Shown: positions 34,449-43,067 of the stretch, in pieces
Layout of the letters: every line of letters starts with the position of its first letter
Numbering within the stretch: position 1 is the first letter of the stretch
Assembly (NCBI GenBank): GCA_903821635.1
Contig: CAIJLV010000174.1
Location: 1 to 46,147 of the forward strand
Length of the DNA stretch: 46,147 bases
Source of the DNA: an uncultured Verrucomicrobiota bacterium
GTDB lineage: Bacteria; Verrucomicrobiota; Verrucomicrobiia; Limisphaerales; UBA9464
Direction: 5' to 3'
Made by a program: the position numbers and the translations under genes
Notes under the pieces: model-generated
The model's input: the letters and a program-made list of their open reading frames with translations, nothing else
What the model was told of the DNA's origin: nothing
Databases searched by the model: none

Positions 34449-35540
34449 TCACGCGCCGAAGAAGCTTCGCACCTGTGCGATGACGTAATCCGCCTGGGCG
34501 TCGGTCAGTTCGGGATACATCGGCAGAGGCAAGATGCGGGCCGAAACGGCTTCGGCGACTGGGTAGTCGCCCGCCCGCCACCCTTGGTCGGCGTAGCATT
34601 TCTGCAAGTGCAGCGGCAGCGGGTAATAAATGAGCGTGGGCACGCCGTGGGCCGCGAGGTGGGCCTGGAGTGCGTCGCGACGGTCGGTCAGCAGTGCGTA
34701 GACGTGGTAGATGTGCGAACTGCCGGGTTGGATTTCCGGAAACTCAACTGGCAACCCCGCCAACCCCGCGGTGTAACGCGCCGCCAATTCGATCCGGCGC
34801 GCATTGCCGGCGTTCAGGTGGGGCAGCTTCACGCGTAATATCGCCGCCTGAAGTTCGTCGAGCCGCGAATTGTAGCCGTGCAGATCGTGGTGATAACGCT
34901 GCTGGATCCCGTGGACGCGCAGCATGCGCAGCGTCTTCGCGAGGGCTTCATCCTGCGTGATGACCATGCCGCCGTCGCCGCACGCTCCGAGGTTTTTGGT
35001 CGGGTAAAAACTGAGACATCCCAGTGCGCCTTGGCCGGCAATCGGCCGGCCCTCGTAGGTCACCCCGATGGCTTGGGCGCAGTCCTCCACAATGGGCAAG
35101 CCGAAGCGTTCAAGTTCGCGCAGCGGCGCGGCTTGGCCGAAGAGATGGACGGGCAGGAGCGCTTTGGTGCGCGGCGTGATTCGGTGCGCGACCGCGACCG
35201 GGTCCACGGTGAAACGGCGCGGGTGGATGTCGGCGAACACAATCTTCGCCCCGAGTTGATGGATGCTTTCCGCCGGTGCGATGTAGGTGAACGGGGTGGT
35301 GATGACCTCGTCCCCGGGACCCACCCCCAGCGCCTTCAAGGCGAGCGTTAGGGCGTCGGAACCGGAATTGACGCCGATGCCAAATCGGGCGCCGCAGTAG
35401 GTGGCGGCCTCCTGTTCGAAGGCGGCGACATTCGGGCCCAAAATGTAATGGCCCTTGGCGAGCACGCCTTCGACGGCGGCGAGGATTTCGGAGCGCAGGG
35501 TGTGGAACTGCGCGCCCGGATTGAGGAACGGGATGTTCAT
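34449..35540 (-). CDS. DegT/DnrJ/EryC1/StrS-family PLP aminotransferase
   Basis: A 363-residue fold-type I aminotransferase acting on a nucleotide-linked keto sugar. The PLP Lys is in SFYPTKNLGACGDGG (Lys182), the pyridoxal-binding Asp in VEDCAQAIG (Asp153), and GVNSGSDALTLALKALG and TTPFTYIAPAESI are the usual phosphate and substrate elements. GYNSRLDELQAAIL and a C-terminal YPLPLHLQ complete the family pattern. It would supply an amino sugar to surface glycans, but no glycan gene is adjacent; it follows trigger factor on the same strand after a terminator. The start ATG at 35540 fits the family (NIPFLNPGAQF). Confidence 0.93.
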   Translation of the reverse strand: MNIPFLNPGAQFHTLRSEILAAVEGVLAKGHYILGPNVAAFEQEAATYCGARFGIGVNSGSDALTLALKALGVGPGDEVITTPFTYIAPAESIHQLGAKIVFADIHPRRFTVDPVAVAHRITPRTKALLPVHLFGQAAPLRELERFGLPIVEDCAQAIGVTYEGRPIAGQGALGCLSFYPTKNLGACGDGGMVITQDEALAKTLRMLRVHGIQQRYHHDLHGYNSRLDELQAAILRVKLPHLNAGNARRIELAARYTAGLAGLPVEFPEIQPGSSHIYHVYALLTDRRDALQAHLAAHGVPTLIYYPLPLHLQKCYADQGWRAGDYPVAEAVSARILPLPMYPELTDAQADYVIAQVRSFFGA

Positions 35541-35604
35541 CGGTGCGCCGGGAGAAAACCACAGACCGGGCGGCGGGTGAACTGGTTGTTGAGCGGGAGC
35601 GCCC

Positions 35605-35641
35605 GTAAAAAGCCAAACGGCGGCCCCGGAGGGCCGCCGTT
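35605..35641 (-). terminator. Intrinsic terminator of trigger factor
   Basis: A perfect 11-bp stem on the minus strand: AACGGCGGCCC / GGGCCGCCGTT (35616-35626 and 35631-35641) with a 4-base loop, followed on the minus strand by TGGCTTTTTACG. It lies 22 bases after the tig stop and separates tig from the aminotransferase gene. Confidence 0.88.
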
Positions 35642-35662
35642 GCTAAGTGACTGCGGGCGCGT

Positions 35663-36997
35663 TCAGGCCGCCGGGGTCGCCGGGGTCGGAATGCCGGCCA
35701 CGACGTCTTCGATTTGGCCATGGAGTTCGAGCCAATCGAGGACCTTGCCGGTGAGGATGTCCTGCTGCAATTCGGGGAAGGAGTTCCGCTCTTGCAGGGT
35801 CTTCACCATTTGCTCGGGTTTCACGTTGTTCTGCTGGGCGAGTTGCAGCACCCGCTGGGTCAGTTCCTTTTGGTCGACGCTGATCTTCTCGGCCGCCGCG
35901 ATCTGGTTGAGGATGAAGGCCGCTTTGACGCGATCCTTGGCGCTCGTGTTCGCGTTCTGGAAGATCTCGTCCTTCTTGCCTTCGATGATTTCCTTGGCGA
36001 CCCCACGGCGCTGGTTCTCATTCACGATGTTGTAAATGAGGTTGCGGGTCTCGCTGGCCACCACGCTCTCGGGCAGCTCAAAGCTGACCTGGTCGAGCAA
36101 CTGCTTGAGCAATTGATCCCGCACCGCGCGTTTCACTCGGAAATCGAGCTCGTTTTGCAGGTCGCGGCGGATGCCTTCCAGCAGTTGGGCGGTGTTTTCG
36201 GCTCCGAAACCCTTGGCAAATTCGTCGTTCACCTCGGGTAGGATCCGCTCTTTGATCGCGGTGATTTCGACTTCGAAGGCACCCTCTTTGCCGGCGACTT
36301 CGCTGATCACGAAATCCGCCGGAAAGGTCACCGTCACGGTGCGCTTGTCGCCCGCTTTGGCGCCGACGAGCTGCTCGGTGAAGCCGGGGATGAACTGGCC
36401 TTCGCCGATCATCATCCAGGTGCCTTGCTTGGTGGTCAGGCCGAGCGCGGTTTCGTTGAACGCGGTGATGGGCTTGCCCTCGCAGGTGCCGGTGTAGTTC
36501 ACGACCACGGCGTCGCCGGTCACGGCTTCGCGCGTCACGTCGTTGAAGCGGGCCTGCTGGCTGCGCAGGATGTTCAATGCGCGGTCCACGTCGGCGTCGG
36601 TGGTGGCGACCAATTCGCGGCGGCCCTTGAGCCCCTTGTAAGTCGGCACCTCAAATTCCGGCGTGTGTTCCAGCGTGACCGTAAAGGAGAACGGTTGGCC
36701 GCGGCCGAAGGATTGCTCCTCGACGTTCACGGTCACGATCACGCGCAGCTTCTGCTCCTGCGTGGCTTGGCGGTAGGACTCGTCAAACAGGCGCTTGCGG
36801 GTCTCTTCCTGAATGCGGCCGTCATACGCCTTGGCGACGAGGTGGCGGGGCGCCTTGCCGACGCGGAAGCCGGGCAGGGAGGCTTGTTTTTGATATAAGC
36901 CGGCCACTTCTTCGAACGTGGCACTGACCTTTTCGACCGGCACCTCGACTCGGAGGAGCTTCTTGCACGGACCCAGAGTTTCGACGGAAACGTTCAC
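35663..36997 (-). CDS. tig: Trigger factor
   Basis: The GTG at 36997 gives MNVSVETLGPCKKLLRVEVP with an AAAGG site 9 bases upstream and 444 residues; the frame is open to 37057. Trigger factor is the ribosome-bound chaperone and peptidyl-prolyl isomerase. The N-terminal ribosome-binding domain has LPGFRVGKAPRHLVAKAYDG, close to the G-F-R-x-G-K-x-P signature, then an FKBP-like domain (DAVVVNYTGTCEGKPI, EGQFIPGFTEQLVGAKAGD) and a long helical C-terminal domain. It ends with a Pro/Ala tail. No clpP or clpX follows, unlike in many bacteria. Confidence 0.96.
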   Translation of the reverse strand: MNVSVETLGPCKKLLRVEVPVEKVSATFEEVAGLYQKQASLPGFRVGKAPRHLVAKAYDGRIQEETRKRLFDESYRQATQEQKLRVIVTVNVEEQSFGRGQPFSFTVTLEHTPEFEVPTYKGLKGRRELVATTDADVDRALNILRSQQARFNDVTREAVTGDAVVVNYTGTCEGKPITAFNETALGLTTKQGTWMMIGEGQFIPGFTEQLVGAKAGDKRTVTVTFPADFVISEVAGKEGAFEVEITAIKERILPEVNDEFAKGFGAENTAQLLEGIRRDLQNELDFRVKRAVRDQLLKQLLDQVSFELPESVVASETRNLIYNIVNENQRRGVAKEIIEGKKDEIFQNANTSAKDRVKAAFILNQIAAAEKISVDQKELTQRVLQLAQQNNVKPEQMVKTLQERNSFPELQQDILTGKVLDWLELHGQIEDVVAGIPTPATPAA

Positions 36998-37092
36998 AGT
37001 GACTTGCCTTTCGGAATGCTTGTTGACCCCGCCGGCCGCATTGGACGCGACTGGCAAAGGAGCGGGAAACTAGTTTTTCCCGGTAAGTTCGG

Positions 37093-39048
37093 TCAAGCGG
37101 CTGGTTTGGTTGTCGTCGGCCGCCGTTTTGGTTCGCCTGCCCGCCGGATTGCGAAATAGCCCGCGCTGAGCGGCGCCAATGCGCCCAACCGCACGCCGTT
37201 AGCCTGCACCTCCGCCCGCGCCATTCGGATGCGCCGGACGGGTTTCTCGGCCAGTTGATCGCAGAACTCCAGCGGCCCTCCGGGCACCGTCGCGTCCAGT
37301 CGGGCCAAGGCCGCCGCTGGAATATGGATCCGCACGTCCCGCAGTGTTTCCCGTCCGTGCAGGTTGATGACCACGAGAAAGGCTTGGCCGCTGGCCGCGT
37401 CGTGCCGCAGGCACGCGTAGAGCCAGTGGCCGCTGGCGGACTCGCCCGGCAAGCGACCGAAATATGGGTTTTCGCGGTTGGCGTGATTCAGCGGCAGGAA
37501 GTCGCCGCGGACGAAAGCCGGCGCCTGCGTGACGTGAAATAAGCGCGCATACCACGCCCGCAGTTCACGTTGGGCGACCGAAAGCGCCCCGCCATCATAA
37601 CGGTGGCCGTTAACCCATTTCGCCAACTCCGGCATCGCCCCGTAGTCAAAGACGCTCGTGCGCCCGTCGTCCCCGCTGAACCCTTCCGCCCCGCACGCCG
37701 GTTCGCCAACCTCCTGGCCGTTGTAAAGCAGCAGCGGCCCGCGGCCGCGGCCGAACAAGAGCGCGCTCACCGGCCGCCCCACCGCCGCGCCCCAGCCGCC
37801 CCAATGCTGCGGATTCGCCAGCCGGACTTCGTCGTGATTTTCCGCGTAGCGCAGCAACGGCAGGTCCGGCGCTTGGGCACCCGGCCCGTCGTCGAGGTCG
37901 TTGGCCCACTTGGGGCCGTCGTAGAGGGCTTTCAGGAGCCGGTAGCTCGGGTGGTCGTAAGCGGCGTCGAAACCCACCGCGACCAGCGCCTCCAGCACGT
38001 TGCCATCGGTGAGCTTGGCCGGATCGTCGTCGTAGGCTTCGGCGATGAAGTAGGTGTCGGGTCGGCGGACGCGCGCCCGGTTGATGCTCCAACGCCAAAA
38101 TTCCAGCGGCACCCAGTGCGCCATGTCGCAGCGAAACCCATCCACGCCGAACGCCTGCCAATGCGCGAGCACGGCCTCCAGCTTGAGCCAAGTGTCCGGT
38201 AACGGTTTGTCCGGCTGGGCGGTGGTGGGGAATTCCTTCGGCCCGTGCCGTCCCTGGGTGAAGTCAAAACCCAGGTTCAGCTTCACCGTCTCATACCAGT
38301 CCCCGGCGCCCGGCCGCGGGGTCGTCACGTTGTTGCCGGTCACCTTGGCGTGCTCGATTTCCCCGGCATACCGGCCGTCGCCGCCGCCCGTGACGGGACC
38401 GGTCGGCCGGCCCGTTTCGCCGTGCCGCACCGTGGGCAACTGCAACGGGCCGGGCAGGTAAAAGAAGTTGTTCGTGGGCGAAAAGAAGCGCGTGCAGTCG
38501 TCGTGGCTGCCGAAATCGAACTCCGGCCGCACCACCGAATGATGGCTTCGGGCGACGTGGTTGGGCACGAAATCGAGAATCACCCGCAAGCCGTGGTCGT
38601 GAATGCGGTCCACCAACGCACGAAACTCCGCCCGCCGGTTCGCCGGTTCGGTGGCGTAGTCGGGGCACACGTCGAAACAATCGCGCACGGCGTAGGGTGA
38701 ACCGGCGAGTCCCTTGAGCAGATCCGCGTCGTCCGCCGGCAGCCCGATGGCGGAGTAATCGGTGGCGGTGGCCTGCCGCAGCGCGCCCATGAGCCAGAGA
38801 TGCGTGACGCCCAATTCGCAGAGCGACCGCAGCGCGTGGTCACCCAGATCGGCAAACTTGCCCACGCCGTTCTCGGCCAACGTGCCGTTGGGCTGCCGCG
38901 TTTCGTTCACATTGCTGAACTGGCGGAGGAAGAGTTGGTAAATACAGGGCCGTTCCGCGCCGGTAGTTGGCGCGGAAGTGGCGGGCGAAGCGGAAAGACT
39001 CGTCATGGCAAGGCCGAGGAACGCGGCTAGGAAACCCGGGAAACGCAA
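37093..39048 (-). CDS. Secreted alpha-amylase-family glycosidase (GH13)
   Basis: The TTG at 39048 gives a good signal peptide (MRFPGFLAAFLGLAMTSLSA) and 651 residues; the next ATG, at 39006, would cut the signal, so TTG is preferred. GH13 regions are visible: VILDFVPNHV (I), GFRCDMAHW with the nucleophile Asp308 (II), YFIAEAYD with the acid Glu337 (III) and RYAENHDEVRL with His405-Asp406 (IV). A C-terminal beta domain follows. The substrate is an alpha-glucan or related sugar; trehalose synthase-like and maltosyltransferase activities cannot be excluded. It lies 51 bases after the small ORF and may end the envelope-gene run that begins with the alkaline phosphatase. Confidence 0.9.
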   Translation of the reverse strand: MRFPGFLAAFLGLAMTSLSASPATSAPTTGAERPCIYQLFLRQFSNVNETRQPNGTLAENGVGKFADLGDHALRSLCELGVTHLWLMGALRQATATDYSAIGLPADDADLLKGLAGSPYAVRDCFDVCPDYATEPANRRAEFRALVDRIHDHGLRVILDFVPNHVARSHHSVVRPEFDFGSHDDCTRFFSPTNNFFYLPGPLQLPTVRHGETGRPTGPVTGGGDGRYAGEIEHAKVTGNNVTTPRPGAGDWYETVKLNLGFDFTQGRHGPKEFPTTAQPDKPLPDTWLKLEAVLAHWQAFGVDGFRCDMAHWVPLEFWRWSINRARVRRPDTYFIAEAYDDDPAKLTDGNVLEALVAVGFDAAYDHPSYRLLKALYDGPKWANDLDDGPGAQAPDLPLLRYAENHDEVRLANPQHWGGWGAAVGRPVSALLFGRGRGPLLLYNGQEVGEPACGAEGFSGDDGRTSVFDYGAMPELAKWVNGHRYDGGALSVAQRELRAWYARLFHVTQAPAFVRGDFLPLNHANRENPYFGRLPGESASGHWLYACLRHDAASGQAFLVVINLHGRETLRDVRIHIPAAALARLDATVPGGPLEFCDQLAEKPVRRIRMARAEVQANGVRLGALAPLSAGYFAIRRAGEPKRRPTTTKPAA

Positions 39049-39099
39049 CCCTTGGCTAGCCTGCCCGCGGGCGGCGGGAAAGCGGAGAGTCGCTGAAAC

Positions 39100-39327
39100 T
39101 CAGGAGGCTAGGCGGTTCGCCAGTGACCGCTGGCGGTCTCCGCGGTTCGCCCCCTGCCCCTCGTCCTTGCCCTCCCGCTTGGCCCAGGCGAGTTGCGCGA
39201 CGTATTTCTGAACCCGTGGATTGGCTCCGCGTTCCTTCAGTGTGGCCAGCTTCTCCGGAGCAATGAGTGAGGCGATGGCCTTGGCGCAGCAAGGGCACAG
39301 CCGAGCAGCCCACCCAGCGTAGGTCAC
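39100..39327 (-). CDS. Small 75-residue protein coupled to the L,D-transpeptidase
   Basis: A GTG at 39327 overlaps the transpeptidase stop (GTGA), giving about 75 residues: MTYAGWAARLCPCCAKAIASL, then a charged helical part IAPEKLATLKERGANPRVQKY and a Lys/Arg/Gly-rich end. The CPCC motif could bind metal or be redox-active. The frame continues upstream inside the transpeptidase gene, but that part is in the wrong frame for it. I recognise no family. The coupling and the non-random helical composition favour a real gene; no homologue is known to me. Confidence 0.5.
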   Translation of the reverse strand: MTYAGWAARLCPCCAKAIASLIAPEKLATLKERGANPRVQKYVAQLAWAKREGKDEGQGANRGDRQRSLANRLAS

Positions 39328-40538
39328 TCGATCCACACGGGCGTGCCCACGCGGACCATCTGGCGCAGGTATTCGGCGTTCCAGTTCGCGAGGCGGAAGC
39401 AGCCGTGGCTTTCGGTGCGGCCGACCTGTTCTGGACTTGGGGTGCCGTGGATGCCGTAACCGGGCTTGCTTAGGCCGATCCAAGCGACGCCCACGGGGTT
39501 GTTCGGGCCGGGCGGCACCACCAGCTTGCGGCCGAGTTGGCGGCCCTCCTCGGATTCGGGAAAGACTGCGGGATTAAAGGTGTAATTCGGATCCTTCACG
39601 GCGACGGCGACGTGCAGTTCACCGACCGGGCGTTTTTCGGCGAGCTTGCCGATGCTGCACGGGAAGTGGCTGAGCAGTTGCCCCTGGCTGTCGAAGGCGC
39701 GGATCCATTTTTCGGTCAGATTCACCCGCACCAAGTTGGCGCGGCGGGCGGCGGGATAGGTCGCGTTGGGCACGGTCAGCTCGGTGCCGGCGGGCACGGC
39801 GTCCCAGTTCACGCCCGGGTTCAGCCGGCGAATGAAGCTGGGGTGGGCGTGGGCTTGTTCCGCGACGAGTTCGAGCAGGGTTTCGTGGTCGAGGCGCCGG
39901 GCTTGGGATTTGCCCAGCCAAGTCAGGGGGAGCGGGAGCAAGCGGGCGAGGTCGGCGGCGGTCACGAGCCGCTGGGTGAAGGGGGGCTGAGCGAGGACGA
40001 GTTCCGTCAGGGTGTCCCGGTCCAGCCGGCCGGATTCTTCCAAGTGGTGCTGCCGTTGAAACGCCTTGAGGGCGAGCGCGGTCTGGGCACCGCCCACGCC
40101 ATCGATGGGGCCGCAGGAAATGCCGTGCCAAGTCAGGGCAATCTGGGCCTCAAGCAGGTTGGTGACGGCCCGCTGCGGCGGGGCGGGGCTGGGCTCCAGC
40201 GGGCCGATCGTCGGCGGATGGGTCACCGTCGGCCGCAGGGGCGGGGCGACCGGGCTCGGTCGGGGCGGGAGGCTGGTCGGGGGATTAGTCTTCGGCGGCA
40301 ACGCGGGTGGCAAGATGGCCTCGGCGTTGGTTTGGGGTGGGGCAGGGACCGGGCGCGCTGGGGGGATAAATTCCCGCTGGGGCGGGGCGGGCTTGGGGGG
40401 GGGCTGGCGTTGCCACCACCAGTAACTGCCGCCCGTGCCGAGGGCGAGTAACAGCACGAGCCATGGCCAGACCGGCGGGCCGCTGCTGGGGCGGGCGGGG
40501 CGGGTGGGACGAGGACGGTTGGATTTGCGGCGGGCCAC
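39324..40538 (-). CDS. L,D-transpeptidase (YkuD domain) with peptidoglycan-binding-like region
   Basis: A GTG at 40538 gives 404 residues. A basic N-terminus and one helix (VWPWLVLLLALGTGGSYWWW) anchor it, followed by a Pro-rich linker of about 80 residues, then a peptidoglycan-binding-like region (IDGVGGAQTALALKAFQRQHHLEESGRLD), and the YkuD domain at about residues 265-404. The catalytic residues lie in GYGIHGTPSPEQVGRTESHGCFRLANW with Cys380. L,D-transpeptidases form 3-3 cross-links or attach proteins to the wall. The gene starts 8 bases after the holin-like gene. Confidence 0.93.
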   Translation of the reverse strand: MARRKSNRPRPTRPARPSSGPPVWPWLVLLLALGTGGSYWWWQRQPPPKPAPPQREFIPPARPVPAPPQTNAEAILPPALPPKTNPPTSLPPRPSPVAPPLRPTVTHPPTIGPLEPSPAPPQRAVTNLLEAQIALTWHGISCGPIDGVGGAQTALALKAFQRQHHLEESGRLDRDTLTELVLAQPPFTQRLVTAADLARLLPLPLTWLGKSQARRLDHETLLELVAEQAHAHPSFIRRLNPGVNWDAVPAGTELTVPNATYPAARRANLVRVNLTEKWIRAFDSQGQLLSHFPCSIGKLAEKRPVGELHVAVAVKDPNYTFNPAVFPESEEGRQLGRKLVVPPGPNNPVGVAWIGLSKPGYGIHGTPSPEQVGRTESHGCFRLANWNAEYLRQMVRVGTPVWIE

Positions 40539-40546
40539 GGGGGGAT

Positions 40547-41017
40547 TCAGACGTCGATGACCGGGCCATCCCCACCGGGGTCGGGGTCTTTGGGGCCGTT
40601 TTTGGAACGACGGCCGCCGCGGGCCTCCACCGTGGGACCGCGGCCGAGGAACAGGCTGGAAATCAGCGAAACGAGCCCGATGACCAAGCCTCCCCAGAAG
40701 GCGGCCCAGAAGCCGGCGACATGAAACCCCTTCACCATTTCACCGACGGTAAGCAGGAGCACGGCATTGATGACCGGGACGAGGATGACACCCAGCAGGA
40801 CGGTCAGCACCGAACGCACGGCCACCACGAGCAGGGTGGCGGAGAGGACGAAGAGGATGGGGCGAATAAACGCGTTCAGGAAACCCAAGAGCAGCGAGGC
40901 GACTAACATCGCGGACACGGTGTCATAGGAGATGCCCCGGACCATCCGGCTCGCCACGAGCACGGCGAGGGTCGTGATCACCCAACGCTGAAGGAATTGC
41001 AGGAAGCCACGCGGCAT
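40547..41017 (-). CDS. Phage-holin-family-IV-like 4-TM membrane protein (YvlD type)
   Basis: A 156-residue protein with four hydrophobic helices (WVITTLAVLVASRMV, VSAMLVASLLLGFLNAFIRPIL, VLTVLLGVILVPVINAVLLL, FWAAFWGGLVIGLVSLISSLF). The LGFLNAFIRPIL segment is characteristic of the family named after mycobacterial holins, which are widespread chromosomal proteins of unknown function, not phage genes. A charged, Gly/Pro-rich tail extends into the cytoplasm. The TPR gene ends 31 bases upstream, and the transpeptidase follows 8 bases downstream, so they probably form an operon. Confidence 0.87.
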   Translation of the reverse strand: MPRGFLQFLQRWVITTLAVLVASRMVRGISYDTVSAMLVASLLLGFLNAFIRPILFVLSATLLVVAVRSVLTVLLGVILVPVINAVLLLTVGEMVKGFHVAGFWAAFWGGLVIGLVSLISSLFLGRGPTVEARGGRRSKNGPKDPDPGGDGPVIDV

Positions 41018-41048
41018 GACGGAAGGGTAGACGGGTAATCGGGCCGTG

Positions 41049-42992
41049 TCATTTGCCCGCTGGTGGCGGTTCTGCCTCCGGGGTGGCGGGGGGCAGGCCG
41101 AGGGTTACTTCGGCGCGGGCCCGAAGTTCGTTGAGGAGGCTGATTTGTTTGGGGAACAGGGACTTCATTTCCACGGCGGATACCGCGGCCAAGGTGCCGG
41201 CGGGGTCGCCGTCGAGGGCCAACATCTGGGCGCGGGCAAACTGCCAGACACTGCGTTCGAGGGCACCCAAGCGGTCGGGCTCAAACGTCAGCAGGATGGC
41301 CCGGGCGGCGGTGGCCTGTTGGTTTTGCAGGAGGGCGAGCGCGTAGTTCATGCGGGCGGAGACCGACTGAGGTTTGGCCTGCACCAGCCGGCGGGTGAGG
41401 GCGAGTGCTTCCTCTGGGCGGTTCCGTTCCACCAGCAGGGCGGCGGCGAGGTCGGTGAGGGTATCCAAGCGGTCCGGCGCCAGTTCAGAGGCAGTGCGGG
41501 CGGCGCGCAGGAGCAGTTCACTATCGCGGAGTTGGTAGGCGACCCGCACCAAGGTTTGCCAAAATTCGGGCGAGCCGTTGAAGCGTTGGGTGCGGCTGAG
41601 CAGGACGTCGCGAGCCGGGGCGTAGGCGCGGTAGAAGAGGAGGGCTTGCGCGACGTTGTAAGCCACGTGGTCGTCATGGATGGGGTTTCGCGGCACACGG
41701 GCGAAGGCGGCTTGGGCGTCGATTTCCGCCAATTCGCCCATGGCGGCCGCCCCGTCGAGGAAGTGGCTAAAGCCGGCCAAGGAGCCGCTGGCGAGCGGGT
41801 TACGACGGATTTCGACGGCCAGCCCGCGCAGGTCCGACCAACGGCGCTGGGCGAGCAGCACGTCGCCGAGGATCGTCCAGCATTCCGGGGTCGCGCCGAG
41901 TTGGGGCACGAAGTGTTCGAGAAATTGGGTGGCGTGATTCGTCAGGCCGAGGCCGATAAAGGCGGTCGAAACCCGAACGATCTCGGCCGAACTGACCGGC
42001 GGATCGGCAAAATCAAGGGCCAGTCGGGTCGCTTCGGCGACGCGGTCGTGGGCTCGGAGCAGATTCCAATGGGCGGAATGTTGCGACGGCGTGTCGGCGT
42101 GCAGATCGCGCAGGCGTTCGAGGGCGTTGCCATGGGCGACCACCGCCTGCTGGCGGCCTGCCAGCAGCAGTTGTAGTTCGAGCGCGGTGACGGCGGTGGC
42201 GGCGTTCGTTTCCGCGGCCTGCAACAATTCGCGGGCGGCGCGATCATCCGGGGCGCCGCCCCAGCCCAGCCGCCACGCGGCGTCGAACAGCGGGAGGTGG
42301 TCGGCTGCCGCGGGCGGGTTGGTGACGGTGGCGCGGAGCGCGGCGTATTTTTCCCCCTGTCCCAGCCGGAGCAGGGCGCGCAGCGCGACGGGTTGAAATT
42401 CGGTCCGTCCGGGGGCCGGGGCGTTGGTGGCCCAGATCAAGGCGAGCTCGTCGAAGCGGAAATGTTCCATCGCCGGCAGGATGACGCGCAAATCCGCTTG
42501 GTTGGTGCCGCGCAACCGCAGGAGCCAGAAGGATTGTTCCAAGGCAGTCCGCGAACGGGCCGGACTCCGGGGCGGTTGGGCCACGAGGTTCGCGAGGAAT
42601 CCATGCAGGAGTTCGGGCTTGGCTGGGTTGTTCTGCACCGCGACGCGCCAATGGTATTGGGCCCCGTCAAAATCGCGGGCGGCATCCTTGCGTTGCGCGA
42701 GTTTGCCGTGGAGGCGGGCTTCGAAGAAATCGAGGGCTTTGATCCGGATCTGCGGGACCATGCCGGGAGGCGTGACGACCCAGATAGGCAGGATGGCCAG
42801 CACCACCAAAAAGCCGACGCCTAGGCAACCGAGTAAGGCCCAGCGAAACAACGGATCGTGCCAGAGCAGACGCAGCAGTGGCCAATTGCTCAGGCGCTGT
42901 TGCACCTCCATCTCGCTCAGCACCCAAGGTGGGCGCTTTGCTCCCGCCGCCGGCTCAGCGGGGTCGGAATCGGGTGGGGGCTGGTCGGGCAT
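41049..42992 (-). CDS. Large TPR-type membrane protein
   Basis: The ATG at 42992 gives 647 residues; the open frame runs to 43040 without a better start. A Pro-rich N-terminus of about 70 residues precedes one transmembrane helix (WALLGCLGVGFLVVLAILPIWVV). The rest is a long array of helical repeats, probably periplasmic, with units such as WTILGDVLLAQRRWSDLRGLAVEI, LTDLAAALLVERNRPEEALALTRRL and NYALALLQNQQATAARAILLTF. It is a scaffold of unknown partner. It lies between the alkaline phosphatase (75-base gap) and the holin-like gene. Confidence 0.82.
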   Translation of the reverse strand: MPDQPPPDSDPAEPAAGAKRPPWVLSEMEVQQRLSNWPLLRLLWHDPLFRWALLGCLGVGFLVVLAILPIWVVTPPGMVPQIRIKALDFFEARLHGKLAQRKDAARDFDGAQYHWRVAVQNNPAKPELLHGFLANLVAQPPRSPARSRTALEQSFWLLRLRGTNQADLRVILPAMEHFRFDELALIWATNAPAPGRTEFQPVALRALLRLGQGEKYAALRATVTNPPAAADHLPLFDAAWRLGWGGAPDDRAARELLQAAETNAATAVTALELQLLLAGRQQAVVAHGNALERLRDLHADTPSQHSAHWNLLRAHDRVAEATRLALDFADPPVSSAEIVRVSTAFIGLGLTNHATQFLEHFVPQLGATPECWTILGDVLLAQRRWSDLRGLAVEIRRNPLASGSLAGFSHFLDGAAAMGELAEIDAQAAFARVPRNPIHDDHVAYNVAQALLFYRAYAPARDVLLSRTQRFNGSPEFWQTLVRVAYQLRDSELLLRAARTASELAPDRLDTLTDLAAALLVERNRPEEALALTRRLVQAKPQSVSARMNYALALLQNQQATAARAILLTFEPDRLGALERSVWQFARAQMLALDGDPAGTLAAVSAVEMKSLFPKQISLLNELRARAEVTLGLPPATPEAEPPPAGK

Positions 42993-43067
42993 GACGTTTA
43001 GATTGGGGGGGACGTTGGGGGACACCGCCGGAGCCGCCAAGGAAATCTCCGGCGCCCCCCGGGGCGC

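Noticed and set aside
40547..41017. Prophage remnant suggested by a holin-family protein
   Set aside because: The family is chromosomal and widespread in non-phage settings; no endolysin, integrase or structural phage gene is near.
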